Shown here in pieces: positions 60,274 to 64,000 of a DNA stretch of 64,000 bases. The position numbers and the translations under genes were made by a program. Under the pieces are notes generated by a model, which saw only the letters and a list, made by a program, of their open reading frames with translations, was not told the DNA's origin and ran no database searches. The stretch is from Alphaproteobacteria bacterium (lineage in GTDB: Bacteria > Pseudomonadota > Alphaproteobacteria > UBA6615): the NCBI GenBank assembly GCA_039980135.1, contig JBDXCV010000013.1, positions 62,001 to 126,000 on the forward strand, in the 5' to 3' direction. How positions within the stretch are numbered: the first letter of the stretch is position 1; every line of letters begins with the position of its first letter.

Positions 60274-61338
60274 ATGAAATTCGGATTATTCATGCTGCCC
60301 TGTTACCGCGAGGGCGTCGCTCCGTCTTTGGCTGACTTCTACGACGAGATGTCTGAACTCGTCGCGGTCGCGGATAGCACAGGCTGGGCGCGGCTCTGGA
60401 TCTCGGAACATCACTTCCATTATTACGGCGGTGCGGCACCAAATCCGGCGGTCCAGCTCGCGGCATGGGCGCGCGAGACCAGCAAAATCCGGCTCGGGCC
60501 GGCGATCTCGCTGACCCCGCTGCGCAACCCGTTACATATCGCCGAAGACTACGCTGTCGTCGATCAGCTCTCGGGCGGCCGGCTGGATTTCGGAATCGGG
60601 CGTGGCTATCTGCTCCATGAATTCGCGGGGCACAATCTCGACCCCGATGAAGTCAGCGCGATGCGCGAAGAGGGGTTTGAGATCATTCGGCGTGCGTGGT
60701 CCGGAGAGACGTTCGAGCATCACGGCGCGCATTACAGTTTTCCCAGACTGAAGGTCCACCCGGTGCCCCTGCAGGAGAATGTGCCGGTCTGGGTGGCCGC
60801 GTCGCGTACCCGCGACAGTTTCGAGTGGGCCGGTCGCAACGGCTTCAACGTGATGATGAACCAGTATCCGATCTCGCCCGAGGACGCGCGGGAGCGCTTC
60901 GGCTGGTATCTGGATGCCTGGAAAGGCGCCGGACACCCCAAAGGCGGCCACGAAGCGATGATGTCGGTGTTCCTGCACATCGCCGACAGCGAAGAAGAGG
61001 CCGTCACGGAGGCCAAACGCGCGGTGCAGGAACACGCCAACCTGTTCCGGCTGCTGTTCTCGGGCGATCAGTGGAACGAAGACTATGCGGGCGACGAGAG
61101 CGTCTTCGAATTCCTCGCGCCCGACGGGGATATTAACAAGATGTTCCGCGAACGCACCTGCATCGGCACGCCCGATCAGATCATTGAGCGCATCGAGCGC
61201 TACCGCGACTGGGGTTTCACTGAGATGTCGTTCATCGTGCGCACGGGCGAACTCAGTCAGGACAAGGCGCTGCGGACCATGGAACGCTTCAACAACGAGG
61301 TGGCGCCGGCGTTTCGCGGAAAGCAGGCTGCGGAGTAG
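60274..61338 (+). CDS. LLM-class flavin-dependent oxidoreductase (luciferase-like)
   Basis: This 354-residue TIM-barrel flavoprotein has KFGLFMLPCYREG at the start, WISEHHFHYYGGAAPNP near residue 50 (the conserved His pair), GRLDFGIGRGYLLHEFAG and the C-terminal GTPDQIIERIERYRDWG. Such enzymes are FMNH2- or F420-dependent monooxygenases acting on alkanals, sulfonates or aromatic amines. No flavin reductase gene is nearby, so electrons must come from elsewhere. The substrate is unknown. Confidence 0.9.
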   Translation: MKFGLFMLPCYREGVAPSLADFYDEMSELVAVADSTGWARLWISEHHFHYYGGAAPNPAVQLAAWARETSKIRLGPAISLTPLRNPLHIAEDYAVVDQLSGGRLDFGIGRGYLLHEFAGHNLDPDEVSAMREEGFEIIRRAWSGETFEHHGAHYSFPRLKVHPVPLQENVPVWVAASRTRDSFEWAGRNGFNVMMNQYPISPEDARERFGWYLDAWKGAGHPKGGHEAMMSVFLHIADSEEEAVTEAKRAVQEHANLFRLLFSGDQWNEDYAGDESVFEFLAPDGDINKMFRERTCIGTPDQIIERIERYRDWGFTEMSFIVRTGELSQDKALRTMERFNNEVAPAFRGKQAAE

Positions 61339-61344
61339 GGCGCC

Positions 61345-61632
61345 TTACATGCCCTCGACGAAGATCACGCGGTCGTTCGCCGCCTTGAGGCGCAGCGGCA
61401 ACACAGCCTGATATTCCGGCGAATTGTACCAGGTGCGCGCGGCATCCATGTTCTCGAATTCGAGAATCACGATCCGCTTTGACGCCCAGCCGCCCTCGAC
61501 GGTGTCGATGGTCGAGGTGGCGGCCAGAAGCTTCGCACCATACTGCTCAAGCGTCGCCGGCACCTTTTCCAGATAATCGTCCATCAGGGACGTGTCGTGG
61601 ATATCGGCATCGAAGATCGCATAAGCAGACAT
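61345..61632 (-). CDS. DUF1330-family protein (copy 1)
   Basis: This 95-residue dimeric alpha/beta-barrel protein contains SAYAIFDADIHD at the start, ATLEQYGAKLLA and the family hallmark TWYNSPEYQAVLPLR. The ATG at 61632 has GGAGGA about eight bases upstream; longer readings enter the repeat. It is 46 per cent identical (44 of 95 ungapped positions) to the next protein and convergent with the flavin oxidoreductase gene. Function is unknown. Confidence 0.88.
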   Translation of the reverse strand: MSAYAIFDADIHDTSLMDDYLEKVPATLEQYGAKLLAATSTIDTVEGGWASKRIVILEFENMDAARTWYNSPEYQAVLPLRLKAANDRVIFVEGM

Positions 61633-61660
61633 GGCCCGGTCCTCCATTCCCTTCCGGCTC

Positions 61661-61739
61661 GTCATGCGCGGACTTGATCCGCGCATCTCTGTTGTTCACC
61701 CGCGGCGAAAGAGATGCCCGGGTCGAGCCCGGGCATGAC
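61661..61739. repeat. Composite palindromic intergenic repeat (REP/BIME-like), copy 2
   Basis: About 79 bases are bounded by GTCATG and CATGAC, with a GCGCGGA/TCCGCGC hairpin at the left and a GCCCGGG/CCCGGGC hairpin at the right. ATCTCT and AGAGAT are paired internally. It has the same plan as the element at 31095-31184. It lies exactly between the two tandem DUF1330 genes. Confidence 0.75.
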
Positions 61740-61758
61740 TATACTTTGCTATTGCGGC

Positions 61759-62046
61759 CTAAAGCCCCGGCACCAGGACGAGGCTGTCGGTCGCGGCGAC
61801 CTGCCGCAGGGGAATGATCTCCTGATACTCCGGCGAATTGTACCAGCCCTTGGCGGCATCCGCGTCGGGGAACTCGAGAAGCACGACACGTGCGGGATCC
61901 CAGGTGCCTTCAAGGCTCTCGGTGTCGGTGCTCGACGCGATAGGTTTGCCGCCATGGGCCTTGAGGGTCGCGCCGACTTTCTCGGCATAGGCCTTGAAGG
62001 CCTCGGGGTCATGAACGTTTGCGTCGACGACGATGTATGCAGGCAT
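61759..62046 (-). CDS. DUF1330-family protein (copy 2)
   Basis: This 95-residue protein has PAYIVVDANVHDPEAFKAYAEKV and GWYNSPEYQEIIPLR, the DUF1330 hallmark, with no gaps relative to copy 1. The conserved WYNSPEYQ and the invariant D, E and R positions point to a retained binding site. The two copies probably arose by an older duplication. An AGAGA ribosome-like site precedes the ATG. Function is unknown; relatives occur near many oxidoreductases, as here. Confidence 0.87.
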   Translation of the reverse strand: MPAYIVVDANVHDPEAFKAYAEKVGATLKAHGGKPIASSTDTESLEGTWDPARVVLLEFPDADAAKGWYNSPEYQEIIPLRQVAATDSLVLVPGL

Positions 62047-62159
62047 GTTTCTCTCCAGTTTTGTTATGATTCCCGCGCACCTTAGATGCGCATGGTGAAA
62101 TCCGCGAATCTTCCCGGAAAGAAATGTTGCGCCAAATGGTCATGACCGAAGGAGCATCC

Positions 62160-63080
62160 ATGATGCAGCACCTCCGTTTCTTTCTGGCTTCGGTCGCCTG
62201 CCTCTGGTTCGCAGGCACTGCAGCAGCCGACGACATCCCGATGATCGACGCCCACAGTCAGATTGAATTGGATGTCGATATCGACTTCGTCATCGCGCAA
62301 ATGGACAAGGCCGGTGTGGCACGAACCATCCTTTCGACCCGCGGACGTTTCCCGCCCAACGTGCTGGCGACGTATGCGCGACGATTCCCCGACCGCATCA
62401 CGGCCGCCGTCCGCACCAAGGGCAACATATTCACGAATAACTCACCCAAGTTCCGCAAGTTCTTCAACGCGCAAGTTTCCATGCCGGAATACACCGCGAT
62501 GGCCGAAGTGATCCTCTGGCACGCGAAGAAAGGCCACATGGCGCCCGAGCAGATCACTTCCATAAACACTCCTCAGGCGCAGATGGCACTCCGGACCGCA
62601 GTGGAACGCGGCTGGCCGTTCATCTTTCACTATGAGTTCGCAGCGGCGGGCGACGCGCGAGGCACGATCGTCGCGGAGATGGAGGAGACATTACGGGCCC
62701 ATCCCGATCATCCGTTCGCGCTTATCCATATGGGACAGTTGGACGCCGCGGCCGCCGCGCGCCTGTTGGCCGCCCACGGGAACCTGCATTTCATGGTGTC
62801 CCACGCGAACCCCATTGCCTCGGCGGTATCGGGACAACCCTGGACGGAGATGTTCGACGGCGATTCCTTGTCGAAAGAGTGGCGTGAAGTGATCGAGAAT
62901 CATCCCGACCGTTTCGTCCTCAACTTCGACAACGTCTTTCCCGACCATTGGGGGAATTTCTATCTGAAGCAGGCGGCATTGTGGCAGGGAGTTCTCAACC
63001 AACTCCCACCGGAAATCGGTCACGCAATCGGTCACGGCAACGCGGAACGGCTCTGGAAGCTGCCGAAAGTGGGCAGTTAG
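62160..63080 (+). CDS. Exported amidohydrolase-fold protein with altered metal motif
   Basis: This protein of about 306 residues has a signal peptide ([19 protein letters not shown]), then the start of an amidohydrolase-2 TIM barrel, [12 protein letters not shown]. The usual metal motif HxH reads HSQ, so one ligand is lost. Later His residues occur in FHYEF, LIHMGQ and VSHANP, and an Asp in [15 protein letters not shown] precedes the ATG at 62160, with a second ATG next to it. It may bind one metal or none. The stop overlaps the convergent uvrA stop. Confidence 0.78.
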   Translation: MMQHLRFFLASVACLWFAGTAAADDIPMIDAHSQIELDVDIDFVIAQMDKAGVARTILSTRGRFPPNVLATYARRFPDRITAAVRTKGNIFTNNSPKFRKFFNAQVSMPEYTAMAEVILWHAKKGHMAPEQITSINTPQAQMALRTAVERGWPFIFHYEFAAAGDARGTIVAEMEETLRAHPDHPFALIHMGQLDAAAAARLLAAHGNLHFMVSHANPIASAVSGQPWTEMFDGDSLSKEWREVIENHPDRFVLNFDNVFPDHWGNFYLKQAALWQGVLNQLPPEIGHAIGHGNAERLWKLPKVGS

Positions 63081-64000
63081 GCGCGTTTCTTCGTCTTCTT
63101 CGCCAGTGACGGCAAGTAGGGGGCGAGGAAGTCGCCCGTGAAGCTGCGTTCGACCGCGCAGATATCTTCCGGCGTTCCGGTCGCGACAATCTCGCCGCCC
63201 TTGTCGCCGCCCTCGGGGCCGAGATCGATGATCCAGTCGGCGGTCTTGATGACTTCGAGATTATGCTCGATCACCACCACTGTGTTGCCGGTGTCGACCA
63301 GGGCCTGAAGAACCTCGAGCAGCTTGCGCACATCGTGATAGTGGAGGCCGGTGGTCGGCTCATCGAGAATATAGAGCGTCTTGCCCGTGGCCCGGCGTGA
63401 CAGCTCCTTGGCGAGCTTCACCCGCTGGGCTTCACCGCCCGACAGAGTGGTGGCGGCCTGACCGACCTTGATGTAGCTGAGGCCGACCCGTTCCAGCGTT
63501 TCCAGCTTGTCCCTGATCGATGGCACCGCCTTGAAGAATTCGCGGCCTTCCTCGACCGTCATGTCGAGCACGTCGGCGATGGATTTGTCCCGATAGAGGA
63601 TTTCCAGGGTTTCGCGGTTGTAGCGTTTGCCGTGACACACATCGCACTCGACATACACATCGGGCAGGAAATGCATCTCGATCTTGATGACGCCGTCGCC
63701 CTGACACGCCTCGCAGCGCCCGCCCTTCACATTGAACGAGAAGCGACCCGGCTTGTAGCCGCGGGCCTTGGATTCCGGCAGGCCGGTGAACCAGTCCCGG
63801 ATCGGCGTGAAAGCCCCGGTGTAGGTCGCCGGGTTGGAGCGCGGGGTGCGGCCGATGGGCGACTGGTCGATGTCGATGACCTTGTCGAGAAAATCCAGGC
63901 CCTCGATGGCCTTATGGGCACCGGGGGCGGGGCGTGAGCCGTAGATGTGCCGGGCGGCGGCGTTGTACAGCGTGTCGAGTACCAGGGTGGACTTGCCCGA
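63077..64000 (-). CDS. uvrA: Excinuclease ABC subunit A, C-terminal part
   Basis: The last 308 codons of uvrA are present; the 5' part is cut by the right edge. The segment begins in the second Walker A ([12 protein letters not shown]), then has the zinc-finger [16 protein letters not shown] and [10 protein letters not shown], the ABC signature [18 protein letters not shown] and Walker [18 protein letters not shown]. It ends in a Lys-rich tail. UvrA recognises DNA damage and loads UvrB in nucleotide-excision repair. Confidence 0.97.
   Translation of the reverse strand, partial: SGKSTLVLDTLYNAAARHIYGSRPAPGAHKAIEGLDFLDKVIDIDQSPIGRTPRSNPATYTGAFTPIRDWFTGLPESKARGYKPGRFSFNVKGGRCEACQGDGVIKIEMHFLPDVYVECDVCHGKRYNRETLEILYRDKSIADVLDMTVEEGREFFKAVPSIRDKLETLERVGLSYIKVGQAATTLSGGEAQRVKLAKELSRRATGKTLYILDEPTTGLHYHDVRKLLEVLQALVDTGNTVVVIEHNLEVIKTADWIIDLGPEGGDKGGEIVATGTPEDICAVERSFTGDFLAPYLPSLAKKTKKRA

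Overview
This is a GC-rich chromosomal segment from an alphaproteobacterium, probably a free-living relative of the Rhodospirillales. The supporting signs are PopZ, the gene order erpA/dgt-argS-SPOR-nagZ-scpAB-tatABC-serS-surE-pcm-nlpD-yajC-secDF, a PAS_5-type protein and the abundance of solute and nitrogen catabolism genes. I see no insertion sequence, prophage, CRISPR array, rRNA or plasmid origin. Both ends cut a gene: a YdhR-like paralogue at the left and uvrA at the right.

Layout. 0-7.1 kb: tandem YdhR-like monooxygenase-fold genes, then a DMT exporter, a type III polyketide synthase and an isoprenylcysteine-methyltransferase-like enzyme (a compact alkylpyrone/alkylresorcinol-type cluster), then an oxidoreductase, a PqiA-like protein, a lipoprotein, an AhpD-like protein, a second DMT transporter and a PAS protein. 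7.3 kb: tRNA-Asn with its terminator. 7.5-15 kb: a nitrogen-salvage locus. One leftward operon holds a biuret-hydrolase-like enzyme, the three oxamate carbamoyltransferase subunits (AllH, AllF, AllG) and carbamate kinase. A divergent allophanate hydrolase follows it. 15-21.3 kb: a leftward catabolic run with an alpha/beta hydrolase, a GMC oxidoreductase, a cyclase-family hydrolase, a VOC protein, a HpaI-type aldolase and a 2OG-Fe(II) oxygenase. 21.5 kb: tRNA-Cys.

21.7-31 kb: a PIMT-like protein, TolC, PopZ, ValS, an AhpD-like protein, IlvD and a TPM-domain pair, ending in palindromic repeats. 31.2-36 kb: a NIPSNAP protein, a small membrane protein, two tandem near-duplicate 2OG oxygenases, XthA and an exported hydrolase. 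36-55 kb: the conserved housekeeping block (iron-sulfur insertion, dGTPase, ArgS, peptidoglycan recycling, chromosome condensation, an iron-type ABC ATPase, Tat and Sec export, SerS, SurE/Pcm/NlpD). 55-64 kb: a PuuD-N-terminal-like membrane protein with a 31-residue companion, a squalene/phytoene-synthase-fold NDUFAF6-like protein, VOC and methyltransferase genes, TrmFO, tandem DUF1330 genes flanking a repeat, an exported amidohydrolase with an altered metal motif, and partial uvrA.

The strongest candidates for new biology are the biuret/oxamate carbamoyltransferase operon, the type III PKS-methyltransferase-exporter unit, the duplicated 2OG oxygenase operon, and the small membrane protein coupled to the PuuD-like gene. 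All product names are inferred from sequence recognition alone; no database search was possible.
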